Below are positions 52,101 through 60,425 of a stretch of 64,000 bases of DNA, in pieces. A model generated the notes under the pieces. That model was not told where the DNA came from, made no database searches, and saw only the letters and a list, made by a program, of their open reading frames with translations. The DNA lies in assembly GCA_028564705.1 (NCBI GenBank), contig JAPXFQ010002706.1:806001-870000 (forward strand). Direction: 5' to 3'. The stretch's first letter is position 1; each line of letters begins with the position of its first letter. This DNA is from Apricaphanius iberus (lineage: Eukaryota > Chordata > Actinopteri > Cyprinodontiformes > Aphaniidae). A program made the translations under genes and the position numbers.

Positions 52101-55100
52101 TAAAGCAGGTATTCAGTATTCTGTAACTAAATACATTTACAACGTATTCTCCCCAACACTGCCAATACCTATTTATATGAGCAAATATTTGGGTCAGAAA
52201 ATGGGTACCCCAGGGATCATATTTGGGTTTTTAAAAACCCAAATATGAGCATATTCAGGTTTTGCCGGTGCTACATGGCCGTGGGTGACCTGGTTATTGC
52301 TAATATTCTGGTTTTGAATAGGTAATTGGTTATTATATAGTTCATGAGGACAGCTGAAAATTCCTGAAGAAAAAAATTCAGCCAATCAGCAGGTTACCTT
52401 AGAGTTACTTTGGTGTACAGCAATGAAGCAAACCCATACATATCCAATATCACATTTCAATACAGAAGAAGAAAACCAGTTTGTTTGCAAGAGTCAAAAA
52501 GTTTCTTTATATCATTAGATAGTGTTTCATTTGCATGAGTGTGTTAGCAAGTGTGTGACATACAAAATATGTATATTTGTTTGTCCTTTTGACCAATTAA
52601 ACAAATGCGAAGTCTATACCTGCTCCAACATCTGGATGGTGCCGGCTTGCTCATCCAGCTCCTCCTCCTGGTCCTTGATCTTGGCTTCCATGTCACGAAG
52701 CTGTTTCTTCATCTAAATCACATGCATTGTCACAGTTAAAAGCAGTGCAACTACCCAAACAAAGACTAAGCAATCTGACTCTGCTTATTGGCAAATCCCA
52801 GACCTTAGCAAGTGAAGCTTCATCCTTGGATTCCTGAGAGTTGAGATCTTGCAGTTCTGCTTCAACCTGGTCAAGCTTCAGGTTAACTGTACGCAATTCG
52901 AGGTCCTTGTCCTACAAGACACATGCACCCGGTAAGACCATGGCAAACACTGAGTGAGAAAGAAAGAGGAAGTGAAACTTAAATGTAACACAGGAAGCTT
53001 GAGCAAATTTGCTCCCAGTGAAGCAGGAAGGCAGACTGTGTGTTGCAGACACAAACCTCCTTAGAGCATTAAGCATCCCAACATGGAGCTGGCTTTTGCT
53101 ATAATGACACATAAAGTAAAAAGTAAAGTAAAAGATAAAAACTAAAATATATGAATGTCAACTCAATGCACGGGTCTAATTAATGTCCGGAAACGTCAAT
53201 CTATTGTCTATACCTGCTTAATCGTGGCAGGGTAACAAGAGACCAGTGCCAGTTTCTAGTTCTCTTGGTGTGGCATGCCGGGTAAACCGTCAGCAGATCA
53301 CCAGCTTAATACAGGGCAACAGACAATGCAGTCAAACATGCAAGCACACACATCATGGACTTCAGGGAAACCAATTTGCCTAACAGTTAGGGTTTTGGAC
53401 TGTATTAAATCATCAACCTTGCAGCACTGCAGTGTATGAACTGCATTTTCCTATTTGTATTTTAGAAGTTGTTCACCAGTTTTTCTTTTACTCCCAAGGT
53501 AAACGGCTCAGAATAGTATACATTATTAAAAATATTCCGTTCTAAGCTTAAGAATGCAACACATAATCATTGATCTTGGGGATAAAGTCCAGTAAACTTT
53601 AGCAGAAGAATCTACAATATATTGAACGTAATAAGTTGGGGGACAAAAGTCATAATAGAAGTGGTTAGAGGATTTTCCCATCTTCCAGCTGCAGAACATT
53701 ATGTATGCTCCTAGAACCTGCACAGGCTTTTATTTAATACAATCTAACAACGTGACGAGAAGTTGAAGATGTTAAAGAGACGTTTAATTTAGAGTCTTAA
53801 AAGTCTAAAACAAATGTTCTCTATAACTGCTGAAACCTTTAGCTGCACAATTTGAGGGTATTTAATTGCAACACAGTTACTGAAAATATTCATACTAATA
53901 TGAATCATGATTGACTCTAATTTACCAAGCAGTTTTCTTTTTCAAGATTGCTCGATGTCACTGGCAGTCTCCATGAGCTGTAGCATCTCACTAAAGAAAA
54001 TCCCGCTTCTGTCAGTGTGCCCCAGCTGTAGCTACAAAGTATCTTACCATCAGCATATGAATGTGTGCATGGGTGAATGAAGTGTAGAGCACTTTGTGGT
54101 CCTCTAACTAAAAAAGAGCCATAAAAACTCAGGCCATTTACCTGCTTACAAAAGAGTCCTTCCGACTGGTGAAATATGAATAAAAAAATATAATATATTA
54201 TATCCTAAAAATATTGCATCCAAACAGGACTTTTAGATTGCAATATTTTACACAATGATATTGTGAGGAGGATTGTGACTTGATAAGATGTGGACTCTAG
54301 TGAAACTATTCTTCAGTCAACACCTCTAAAGTAACCCATCTGTTAAAATCTGGATAAATAAACTGTCTGGTACCATTTCTGTATTTAAAACAAAGAACAG
54401 AGACACTATCAGGAAAAATACCTAATCAATCATTGTGTTCGCATCAAACATTGGTGTTTGGCAAAAGTTTATCCTGCACACATTAACATCAGCAAATAAT
54501 CCCTCTGAAAGATAAGTGACACGGGGACACACACCTCCAACTGCTGTCTGAGGCTGAAGGCCTCTCCACTCTGCATGTCCTTCTCCCGAGCTAGTTTCTC
54601 CCTCAGGCTCCTCTCTCTCTGCACCTCGTCCTGGGCTGCACTCAGCTCACTGTCGAATCTGCACAGAAACAGCCACTTGGTAACAGAATCAGAGCAAAGG
54701 AAGTACAACTGTTATCAGCTAAACAACATTTTTGAGGAAGAATTTAACAAAAATTCCAGTCAAACCTGTCGAGTAATTAACAAAAAACATTCTACATACT
54801 ATCTATGTGGCAACACTTAAAAAGTTCAGTGACAAAAGGCAAGAAGGAAGTCAAGAGCATAAGTAAGAGAAGGATGCTATGAATAATGTGTAAGAGCTCA
54901 GGAACTGCAGCTGACCTGGCCCACTTTGTAGTAACCTGTTATTGCATGTTTATGAACAGACAAACAGTGTAGAGTCAAAGTATGAATGTGAGTACAGACC
55001 TCCTCTGTTTTTTCTCCAGGTCATGGTTCCGGCTTTGTTGGCTCTCTAGGTGAAGCTTAATATCCTGCAGCTCAGCTATCAGTCGCTGATTCTTTTTCTT

Positions 55101-56631
55101 TAACTGGTGAATGTTTCGCTGAGACTCTTCATTATCAGCCTGCAGGTCACTGATCTGCAAAAAAAAACAAAACAAAAAATACACAGCTTTTATTTTCACC
55201 AACCTTAGGAACGTTTAAACATGCACACTTCAGATTTTCATCCAGTATAATAGGTTTTATGTCAGTCATCTCTTGTTATACTGTTACATTTATCTGGTAC
55301 ACTTTAAGGGTTAGTTTGTGAATATATTGTGTATTATTAAACTGGTCAGTAGTGAAAAACAAGGTTAGGGACTCGCTATTAAGTGCGTTTGAATCCTCTG
55401 ACTAGTCCAGGTCATTTAACATTTAGGGGCTGATTTATCAAGATTCCTGATAATGACCGCAAAATTGCGTGCAGCGCTAAAATGTTGAGCGGCTGGGTTG
55501 TCCTTAATTTGCGGGTGATTTACTAAGAATGCGTGAGCAATTCTTAGCCGGCGCAAGCAGCAGTATTCAAATGAGGAGTTTGCGGCCGCTAATGTGAGCT
55601 GCACCATGGCTAGAGAGAGGAGGAATAATGTGCATGGATCAATGATGCGTCTTTGACGCAAGAATTTGGCTAAAATGCTGTGAATTCTGTTTTTCGTTTG
55701 TCAGTAATATATGTAATCGATGCTGTGTACATGTGTTGTTCTCCATGCATGCACACATCGTATTGCAGGATTAGACTGATTAAAATGTCTGAATTTTGTT
55801 TTTAAAATTAAATATATAATGGCAATTATCATTGTGGTATTGTAAATGATTACTACATTTTATTAATTGGACTCCAGGAAGGTTAACCACTACATGAGAA
55901 ACTAATGAGGATCCACTAGGATCATGTGCGCTCAGCCCATCTTTACCAGGTGGAGACATGATGGGAGCACAGTGAGTTATGATGCGTCTTTTGGGCGAAA
56001 ACGGGTAAATATTTACATAACTCTCAGGTTTATGGCCATTAGAGTGTTAATTACTCTTAGTTTATAATGTGTGTGAATGACATTTTTTATTTGTAAATAA
56101 TAAACTCATGTTGAATGTGGTAGCACAAAATTAAGACATGCTTTTCAGATGTGCTAAAAATAGAAGCTAAAATAGCCGGCGCAAATTTTTTTATGCTTAG
56201 TAAGTCACAGTGCGCCTGGAACGCCTACTTATTTGCCTATTCTCCTCCCAATAATTTGCGTCTTCTTACAAAAACGCCTATATTGCATAGTCATCAAGGG
56301 CAAAAGCTCTAAATGGCTTGCCGTGGGATTTACTGGCGCAATGCGCTCTGTGCAGTGTTGATAGATCACCCAGAGCCTACTTTTTTCGATGCTGTGCGGT
56401 TTGGCCGGATTGTTGATGACCTTAATGTCTAGTATTCTTCCACAAGCAACAGCGTGTGTAAGGTGTGGGTGTCTTTGGGCAGGATGCTTGGGAGTCCACT
56501 CACCCTTCTCTCCAGCTGCCGTTTGTTCTGCTGTTCAACCTCTAGCTTGTCATCAAACTCCTGCTGAAGCCTTTTCTTGGTGAACTCGATCTCCCTTATG
56601 GCTCGCTCATACTTCAGTCTCCACTCTCCTC
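24989..56631 (-). CDS. myo18a: MYO18A, unconventional myosin XVIIIa, coiled-coil tail and C-terminus (partial)
   Basis: Seventeen exons splice in phase from 56631 to a stop at 24989: 56504-56631, 55000-55154, 54535-54658, 52804-52911, 52620-52712, 49590-49700, 47148-47252, 46609-46755, 45783-45896, 44998-45114, 44161-44244, 41279-41416, 39541-39726, 39263-39402, 36820-36864, 30246-30368, 24989-25142. They encode about 690 residues: a myosin-II-like coiled coil ([79 protein letters not shown]) followed by [15 protein letters not shown] and a DRSDDE acidic tail. These match the MYO18A order. MYO18A is a low-ATPase scaffold myosin that binds F-actin and, through GOLPH3, PI4P-rich Golgi membranes. 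Motor, IQ and PDZ regions are upstream, beyond 64000. MYO18B or myosin II are excluded by the tail motifs and by PIPOX next door. Fish may have two copies; which one this is cannot be told. Confidence 0.94.
25808..27429 (+). mobile_element. Complete Tc1-like transposon, inactive
   Basis: Perfect outer inverted repeats (CAGTCAGGTCCATAAATATT) flanked by TA on both sides (25806-25807, 27430-27431). Length 1622 bp. The ITRs stay close to identical for about 70 bp, so insertion is fairly recent. It lies in the MYO18A intron between the two alternative last exons. Confidence 0.93.
26193..27175 (+). pseudogene. Tc1-like transposase, frameshifted
   Basis: The N-terminus has a paired-type HTH ([20 protein letters not shown]). 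The DDE core follows in one 184-codon frame (26500-27054): [44 protein letters not shown], with the three acidic residues in place. Frameshifts near 26330-26500 separate the HTH, and another near 27025 separates the C-terminal [13 protein letters not shown]. Confidence 0.88.
27436..27560 (+). repeat. Fragment of the dispersed fish repeat
   Basis: acatgcacagggagaacatg and aaactccacacagaaagacc match 12290-12345. Confidence 0.7.
27659..27706. repeat. Perfect hairpin, 23-bp arms, 2-nt loop
   Basis: gaaatggggatgttttaggc plus agt, then aa, then its exact complement. It lies just past the end of the alternative MYO18A exon. Confidence 0.9.
27882..29356 (-). CDS. myo18a: MYO18A large alternative terminal exon, serine-rich tail (one-base frameshift)
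   Basis: After a cattctag acceptor whose phase fits the 30246-30368 donor, a 452-residue frame runs from [20 protein letters not shown] to a stop at 27997. It is Ser/Arg rich, with a basic [13 protein letters not shown] run near residue 370. No phase-2 donor is visible near its end, so it is more likely an alternative last exon than a cassette. Reading one base over after a six-A run (28016-28021), the sequence continues [17 protein letters not shown] and on to KYLYRTESD, with a TGA at 27882-27884. This suggests a one-base indel or assembly error and a true tail of about 490 residues. I do not recognise this tail in human MYO18A; its function is unknown. Confidence 0.75.
29585..29945. mobile_element. 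Truncated Tc1-like element end
   Basis: caggtgctagtcataaaatt then agaatatcatgataaagtg is the terminal repeat of a fish Tc1-like family. The copy breaks at 29940 into gctagggttagggtaaccct. Confidence 0.65.
30246..30368 (-). CDS. myo18a: MYO18A post-coil exon, [15 protein letters not shown]
   Basis: 123 bases after a T-rich ctgaacag acceptor, reading [20 protein letters not shown] then [20 protein letters not shown]. It ends two bases into a codon at a gtcagt donor. The same donor phase fits two downstream acceptors: the short terminal exon at 25142 and the large exon at 29356. Confidence 0.94.
30880..31150 (+). pseudogene. Possible hAT transposase BED-finger relic
   Basis: A frame near 31008-31120 reads [20 protein letters not shown] then [12 protein letters not shown], resembling the end of a BED zinc finger (HLKxxH spacing). 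There are stops either side. Weak. Confidence 0.35.
31151..32637. other. myo18a: MYO18A intron, no gene seen
   Basis: AT-rich with a short (AT)n run near 31757. No coding signal. Confidence 0.5.
32696..32726 (-). ncRNA. Hammerhead-ribozyme-like core, left arm
   Basis: The - strand reads CTGATGA, then a stem II of CCACTT/AAGAGG with loop GGAT and one A-A mismatch, then GAAAC. This is the hammerhead catalytic core; Penelope-like elements are known to carry such motifs in their terminal repeats. Stem III and the cleavage triplet are not assigned with certainty. Confidence 0.55.
32882..33481. mobile_element. TIR element of about 600 bp inserted in the Penelope left arm
   Basis: The uninterrupted right arm (35345-35360) shows the empty site ggtggaggttaggtttcgg in reverse. 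In the left arm the sequence is split by gagccgttttcacatg ... catgtgaaagcgccc. Flanking bases suggest a TA or TTA duplication. No transposase. Confidence 0.75.
33552..33812 (-). pseudogene. Inverted partial Penelope endonuclease C-terminus
   Basis: Encodes 86 residues nearly identical to the end of the + strand copy; only about four differ (for example Tyr for His in VHLYLKEK and Lys for Arg near the end). Confidence 0.9.
33813..35279 (+). pseudogene. Penelope-like reverse transcriptase with GIY-YIG endonuclease, one-base frameshift
   Basis: The 421-codon frame from 34014 contains [18 protein letters not shown] and [10 protein letters not shown] (RT core), DNSLPFLDC and [11 protein letters not shown]. 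It ends with a GIY-YIG endonuclease: [48 protein letters not shown]. Upstream, [20 protein letters not shown] continues to ETMVF in the next frame, so a single extra T in a 5-T run (34026-34030) breaks the frame. The start of the protein is lost at the 33812 junction. It acts in retrotransposition; this copy is likely dead. Confidence 0.9.
35504..35534 (+). ncRNA. Hammerhead-like core with damaged GAAA, right arm
   Basis: CTGATGA, a perfect 6-bp stem II (CCTCTT GGAT AAGAGG), then TAAAAC in place of TGAAAC. The G of GAAA, the proposed general base, is changed to A, so this copy is predicted inactive. Confidence 0.5.
35593..36819. other. myo18a: MYO18A intron, no gene seen
   Basis: AT-rich intron without recognised elements. 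Confidence 0.5.
36820..36864 (-). CDS. myo18a: MYO18A 45-nt exon, [14 protein letters not shown]
   Basis: On the - strand a ggccag acceptor precedes 45 bases reading (S)[14 protein letters not shown](T), then a gtgagg donor. Mammalian MYO18A has LQDMVTKYQKRKNK at exactly this point, between NEDLIN and the [10 protein letters not shown] block. Entry and exit phases (two bases before, two after) match both neighbours, so the exon can be skipped without a frameshift. It is isolated by about 2.4 kb and 6.5 kb of intron and is too small for ORF finding. Confidence 0.9.
37019..37137. repeat. Two-copy tandem duplication, 72-bp period
   Basis: gatgctaagatgttcacttc and tttagtaaatctgatatg with ttttcag recur 72 bases on as gatgctgaggtgttcattcc and the same end. 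Confidence 0.85.
37138..39262. other. myo18a: MYO18A intron, poly-C tract at 38143-38158
   Basis: AT-rich with a 16-base C run, a likely site of length error. No gene seen. Confidence 0.5.
39263..39402 (-). CDS. myo18a: MYO18A coiled-coil end exon
   Basis: 140 bases reading [20 protein letters not shown] then [20 protein letters not shown] and NEDLIN plus two bases. This is the end of the coiled coil. Its donor can join either the 45-nt exon at 36820-36864 or the exon at 30246-30368 in the same phase. Confidence 0.94.
39541..39726 (-). CDS. myo18a: MYO18A coiled-coil exon, 62 codons
   Basis: It reads [20 protein letters not shown] through [19 protein letters not shown]. Acceptor gctgtacag, donor gtaaga; phase 0. 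Confidence 0.94.
40190..40960 (-). pseudogene. Fish LINE fragment, region before reverse transcriptase
   Basis: The - strand reads [20 protein letters not shown] then [18 protein letters not shown], typical of a common fish non-LTR element just before its RT core. A further stretch (40640-40920) with gaccagctgagtcgcactcc belongs to the same element. Stops interrupt it. The clade is not assigned. Confidence 0.7.
41279..41416 (-). CDS. myo18a: MYO18A coiled-coil exon, 46 codons
   Basis: It reads [20 protein letters not shown] and then [20 protein letters not shown], a conserved MYO18A block. Donor gtaagt; phase 0. Confidence 0.94.
41417..42594. other. myo18a: MYO18A intron, no gene seen
   Basis: AT-rich intron. 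Small frames at 42055-42412 have no recognisable content. Confidence 0.5.
42595..43910. repeat. GC-rich block with (TG)n and G run, probably a repeat
   Basis: 42600-43430 is strongly GC-rich inside an AT-rich intron, with (TG)n at 42970-42995 running into a G tract. Overlapping frames of 116-169 codons on both strands are what GC-rich DNA gives by chance. The downstream part (43440-43910) ends aataaagattatttaatac, like a retroelement or mRNA tail. The family is not identified. Confidence 0.5.
44161..44244 (-). CDS. myo18a: MYO18A coiled-coil exon, 28 codons
   Basis: A short exon reading [20 protein letters not shown] and EKQEVQEK, continuous with the KSAVAQ of the previous exon. Acceptor gtgatttcag, donor gttagt; phase 0. 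Confidence 0.93.
44335..44455 (+). repeat. SINE-type tail
   Basis: gtgaatgcgtgcgttaatgg with gaagcgctttgaggtcc and an atttaccattt end. The same tail is at 50820-50935 and 54045-54150. Confidence 0.65.
44998..45114 (-). CDS. myo18a: MYO18A coiled-coil exon, 39 codons
   Basis: It reads [20 protein letters not shown] then [19 protein letters not shown]. Acceptor gttaataag, donor gtatca; phase 0. Confidence 0.94.
45298..45690 (+). mobile_element. Decayed Tc1-like element, 5' part
   Basis: agctgtgcaaaaaagcattt, tctgcaagttctcccactta, agtatttggtcacctacaaa and tgtagacctgcaccaggctt are the 5' region of a widespread fish Tc1 family. The 3' half is missing. Confidence 0.75.
45783..45896 (-). CDS. myo18a: MYO18A coiled-coil exon, 38 codons
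   Basis: It reads [20 protein letters not shown] and ends EEMSKAKQM. Donor gtttgt. The intron side next to it holds a decayed Tc1-like element. Confidence 0.94.
46609..46755 (-). CDS. myo18a: MYO18A coiled-coil exon, 49 codons
   Basis: It reads [20 protein letters not shown] then [20 protein letters not shown] and REIAQLKNQ, a hallmark MYO18A segment. Acceptor tgtttacccag; phase 0. Confidence 0.93.
47148..47252 (-). CDS. myo18a: MYO18A coiled-coil exon, 35 codons
   Basis: It reads [20 protein letters not shown] and ends [10 protein letters not shown]. Acceptor gtttgtgtag, donor gtatgg; phase 0. Confidence 0.93.
47930..48940 (+). pseudogene. LINE fragment, scrambled reverse transcriptase plus 3' tail
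   Basis: Pieces in several frames resemble the RT of a fish LINE ([35 protein letters not shown]). The tail, ccacagtcatcctgatctac through aaattacctctgggataaat, matches 60-150. It carries a perfect 41-bp hairpin. Confidence 0.7.
48414..48499. repeat. Perfect 41-bp hairpin, ACTA loop
   Basis: accacttggtttgacacaca continues to caaacag, then ACTA, then its exact complement to 48499. A shorter related hairpin (tcacaaacag acta ctgtttgtga) sits just upstream at 48380-48403. Confidence 0.95.
48941..49589. other. myo18a: MYO18A intron, no gene seen
   Basis: No recognised elements. Confidence 0.5.
49590..49700 (-). CDS. myo18a: MYO18A coiled-coil exon, 37 codons
   Basis: It reads [20 protein letters not shown] to EIRQSCSKK, directly continuing QMLEQ. 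Acceptor tgtttcag, donor gtcagg; phase 0. Confidence 0.94.
50748..50937 (+). repeat. tRNA-derived SINE
   Basis: The head, atggctcagtggtagtgtaa, is A-box-like. The tail, gtaaagcgctttgagtggtc with agaaaagcgctacataagtt, is the common fish SINE/LINE end. The B box is eroded. Confidence 0.65.
52217..52248. repeat. Perfect 32-bp palindrome
   Basis: tcatatttgggttttt joined directly to its complement, with no loop, inside the outer repeat at 49735-52340. Confidence 0.9.
52620..52712 (-). CDS. myo18a: MYO18A coiled-coil exon, 31 codons
   Basis: It reads [20 protein letters not shown] and then [11 protein letters not shown], diagnostic for MYO18A. It is only 91 bases from the previous exon. Phase 0. 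Confidence 0.94.
52804..52911 (-). CDS. myo18a: MYO18A coiled-coil exon, 36 codons
   Basis: It reads [20 protein letters not shown] and ends [11 protein letters not shown], a segment nearly invariant in MYO18A. Phase 0 at both ends; donor gtctgg. Confidence 0.94.
53195..53350 (+). repeat. Head of the dispersed fish repeat
   Basis: tgtctatacctgcttaatcg, caccagcttaatacagggca and ccgggtaaaccgtcagcag are a diverged copy of the repeat at 10505-10632. Confidence 0.55.
53351..54534. other. myo18a: MYO18A intron with a SINE tail at 54045-54150
   Basis: The SINE tail (gaatgtgtgcatgggtgaat, gtagagcactttgtggtcc) is the only recognised feature. Confidence 0.55.
54535..54658 (-). CDS. myo18a: MYO18A coiled-coil exon
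   Basis: The exon has 124 bases. Its first base completes the Arg of EKKQRR; it then reads [18 protein letters not shown] to [10 protein letters not shown]. Donor gtgtgt. Confidence 0.94.
55000..55154 (-). CDS. myo18a: MYO18A coiled-coil exon
   Basis: The exon has 155 bases after a T-rich tttgcag acceptor and a gtctgt donor. It reads [20 protein letters not shown] and ends [10 protein letters not shown], with the final Arg codon completed by the next exon. Heptad spacing continues. Confidence 0.94.
55431..56372. mobile_element. Non-autonomous TIR element (ggggctgatttatcaa ends)
   Basis: Left end aggggctgatttatcaagat; right end gcagtgttgatagatcaccc, diverged reverse complements. A short copy of a related family is at 63205-63293. 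It lies between two MYO18A exons. Confidence 0.6.
56504..56631 (-). CDS. myo18a: MYO18A exon, start of visible coiled coil
   Basis: The first MYO18A exon in the window (128 bases, enters in the middle of a codon). It reads [20 protein letters not shown] and then the [17 protein letters not shown] segment, matching mammalian MYO18A. The preceding exon, expected to end in an acidic run before the Gly, was not found up to 64000. Confidence 0.93.
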
Positions 56632-59340
56632 CTGTTCACAAACACAATCATAGACCACTTCAACAAGCATATAGGACGTTCTATTTATATAGCCTAACAT
56701 AGCCTCAGGTGGAAATGACGTTAGAGGTGTCTAAGGCTCATGTAACTACAGTGCTATCAGATCAAATGAACAGCACAAGGTGTGTTTTAAATATAGATTC
56801 CACTGAAACATAGCCCATTAATGTAAAATCCCCTAATGCTGAGTGGCTCCTCTTCAAACAGAAGTTCTGCTGTGAACTGGGAACATATAATTGGGCCCAG
56901 CAAAACAGCAGAGTCCAGGATGTGATGAAAACAGTCAAATGAGTGGATTAATTTCAGATTGTTTCAGAGAGGTTATGGTATAAAAGCCACAACAGCAGTC
57001 TATCTGCTCCAGTCAAACATAAAATTGGTCAACGTTCAATTCTGGGAGGATAATTTGTATCTCAAAACATAGAGCTCGTAAAATACTCTAGATTTACCAG
57101 ATATACTAGTGTAGTTTAACAATAGAAGCAAATATGAACCTAAGAGGAGGATAAACTGGAAGATGACTGAAACAGAGTTCTTGCTTAATCTAAACAAAAA
57201 AACCCTATCTAGAAGTAACTGGTGAGGCTCACTGCTAGTCGTTTGATAAGTTAAAATATATTCAATCGTATTAGTTTTTTTCATTTTAAATAATATTCAA
57301 TACACATAACCTGACCAAAAAAATTCATATAAAAAAGAAAATTAAACGATTATCTCCATCCATTGTCTACTATTATTATATTATATATTATTATATTATT
57401 ATCTAGTATTATTATTATCTATTATTATCGGTATAGATAATGCCTGGATTCTATTTATTTGGACTATGTTCATAGAGTTACAAAAATCTGCCCATTTGCA
57501 CCAAGTGCTCAGAGGTGTTAATACATATTTGTAAAAATGACCAAAAGCCTTCAGATTTTTCTGTCACTGTCCTAAAAAAACAGTAAAATAAGGAAAATAT
57601 TTTGTTAACACAACCCCTGGTCTTACTTTATATCTTCCTACCAGTGTTTTAGTCAAGTTAACATCTCTGGAGTCCAAGTCACACTTAGTATTCGAGTCAA
57701 AGCGCAATTCCAAGTCACATAGGGTTGGTCCAAATTACAACGACCTACTGGTCAAGTCCAAGTCCCAAATAGGTCTTTTGAGTCATGACTTGACTGACAC
57801 TGGACATCTTCCAGTCCAAGTCAAGTCAATATACGCCGAGAGCAAGTCAAAAATAAGAGAGCAGAGTGTCAAATTTAAAAGATTTTAATGGCAGTCCTAC
57901 ATGGTTAACTCTTTCAACTGAACTTAAAGTGTGTTGGTATCAAAACCGGACCAAGATACAGTGGAAGAAGTTTGAGAGACTAATGTGGTTCATCAATTGT
58001 TGGTAAGTATGCAGGCATCAACATAACCAGATCTGTCCTATTTTTTTCAACCTGGGCAGCAGTCTCAAATTACCCAAAACATAGCGCAGAGTCCCCATTT
58101 GGTTCAGTCTTACCAGAATCAATTAAACTAGCTAACAGTTTTCTCTATTTAATCAGCTGTAGTTTAACTAACTAGCTAATTAACTAGCAATCTCAACCCT
58201 ACTCTTCATGTAGAGATGGTGTGAGTTAGGGCTGGGCGATATGACCTAAAATCAATATTGCAGAACACCGAGCAGTTCACCTTGACAACAGTAAGTGGAC
58301 GAGAAAAATGACAACAACAATGCCCCAACAGTTTAGACTCAAAGAAGTGATCTTACAGACAGACCAGATGAGGTGAGGAAGTGATGAAGGTTGTGAGTGA
58401 AATTGGTGATTTTAGTGTGCAGTTGTTTGTTTTAGACAGAAAATATTTTGCATTTACATTGGAGCACAGGTAAAATCAGGCAGCGGTGGCTTCAAGCGGT
58501 ATATCAACATTCTGGGCTCAGCGGGGTTAATATCTGCTTCGACTCAGCAGGACCTGGGCTGGCCGAGATGCAGCATGAAACACTCTGGTTTGACCATAGC
58601 TCAGTTGCTGAATAAAAAGCAGTAACAATCATTCATACTCCACGTTAGAGTCTCAAAGTGTCCATTAACACTATAAAAAGTCACTGTATATGTTGAAAAA
58701 CTGTCGCTAGAAGAGTCTAAACACAATATAGTGACAAAGCTGCTGCGTCGAAAGTGCTGCTCCCATCTGGATCAGATTAATTCACGTGACTGTACGTAGT
58801 CACGTGATCAAGGCAACGTTAATTTCTTAAAGAGGTATGAACACAGCTAAACTAAGGCCGTTTCCCAATGCCAAGGAACTTCGCCTTAATGCCTTGGTCC
58901 CACCCCGGATGCCTAGGAGATACGACATCAGGGACCGCTAAGGCGTGTTCCAACGATCATGTGCTACCAAGGCATCTGTCCTCCGTTTGTCTGTCGTTTA
59001 GATAACTGACCAAAGATACAGGGGAGCTATCTTAAATCCTTTCATAGGTCAAAAATTCCCCAGAATACAGTGCAGTATTTTCAAAATGATAGCGGATTAG
59101 GAGCCAGCAGCAGCTACTTCGAGGGAAAATGTCCAGTTTAAATGTAAGTCAACTAATTGTAGCTATCAGGCTTATATCTAAATTGTTGTTGTTTTTTTAA
59201 AAATCAAACCAGTTATATATGCTTGGTTAGTTCCTTACTAGTTGCAGCTACGGTAGCTACCAGGTGCTAACTCGCTTTCAGATTTAAAAGAAAAAAGCCG
59301 GTTAAACATTTCCAGTTCTTTGGCTGAATGTTACTACGCT
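56632..59340. other. myo18a: MYO18A intron: AT microsatellite and repeats, no exon seen
   Basis: Holds an imperfect (ATT)n tract at 57368-57430, CAAGTC repeats at 57640-57860 and a TIR-element-like start near 58855 (aaggccgtttcccaatgcc). The next upstream MYO18A exon was not found. Confidence 0.5.
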
Positions 59341-59344
59341 ACTA

Positions 59345-59510
59345 TGCTACTATTACAGGTGATAGACTGCTACAGGAAATTCTTTCTCCCCACAGCCATC
59401 ACAGTCTATAACAACTCCTTGAAAAATGAATTATTAATGAGCTAAAACAACACTTAATTTCCCTCTGGGATCAATAAAGTATTTTTGAATTTGAATTGAA
59501 TTTGATATGT
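59345..59510 (+). repeat. LINE 3' tail
   Basis: tacaggaaattctttctccc, aacaactccttgaaaaatga and aatttccctctgggatcaat match 40-150 and 48810-48930. Confidence 0.75.
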
Positions 59511-60425
59511 AAACAGAGCAGGAAAGCAGGCTGTGAGGTAAGTCTGTTCCATCTAACCAATTTCTTTGACCAAGAAACCTTCACCTACCAGGCAATGCAT
59601 TGGTAGGTGAAGCGACATGACATTGAGAGACACCCTAAAACTCATCTTTTCATCTTTTTTTAGATACCAAATTGACCAACACGGTCAAAATGATGTTTGT
59701 GACAGTCGTTGTGGTGGAAATCATGGTGTCTGAGAGGCCTCGGATGAGAGAAAAAAGGATCAGCCATTTTCTTTATTTTACATGTTGCCTGGAGAGTCCA
59801 TAGGGAGCTCTGAAGCTTCAGCACAGATGCATTAGTATATATAGTAATCAGTTAACTAACGTTTTATCTAGGTACTGTGAGTAATAATTAAAAAAAAATC
59901 GGTATCGGTAAATTTTCAGTATACTGCCCACCAGCCCTAGAGGGAGTTTTATGCAACTAAACCTGGTGGAAAGACAAGCAACCAGAAACCTGCACTTATC
60001 CATGTACTAGACTGGTTCAAATCTTACCTCACGAACTGGAATTTCTTTATGTCGATTAGCCATTTCTCTTCACAAAACACAGAAATCACATGCGGGGTCC
60101 CCCAGGGCTCCATCCTAGGGCCCCTCCTATTTAGCATGTACATGCTCCCACCAAACCAGATTATAACCACCAATAATGTTAGCTACCACAACTATGCTGA
60201 CGACACTCAGCTTTATATCTCAATGTCACCAGGTGATGTTGAACCCATCCAAATCCTTAACAAATGCATTGAGCAAATTAACAGCTGGTTGTCCCATAAT
60301 TTCCTCCAACTGAACAAAAGCAAAACTGATCTTTGGATCCAAAAAAGATCGACTACATATCAGCAATCAGCTTAAACAAGCCCAACTAGAAACTACCAAC
60401 CAGGCCAGAGAATCTAGGTGTGATA

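Larger units (their letters stand above)
49735..52340. mobile_element. Nested elements: outer repeat split by a hAT-like element
   Basis: The outer ends, tttacatgcagccaatattc (left) and gcatattcaggttttgcc (right), belong to one fish DNA-element family. Inside lies a unit from 49978 to 52163 with ends gcagtgtttgggaataacgg and acgtattctccccaacactg, typical of a fish hAT family. No transposase is readable. Confidence 0.55.
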
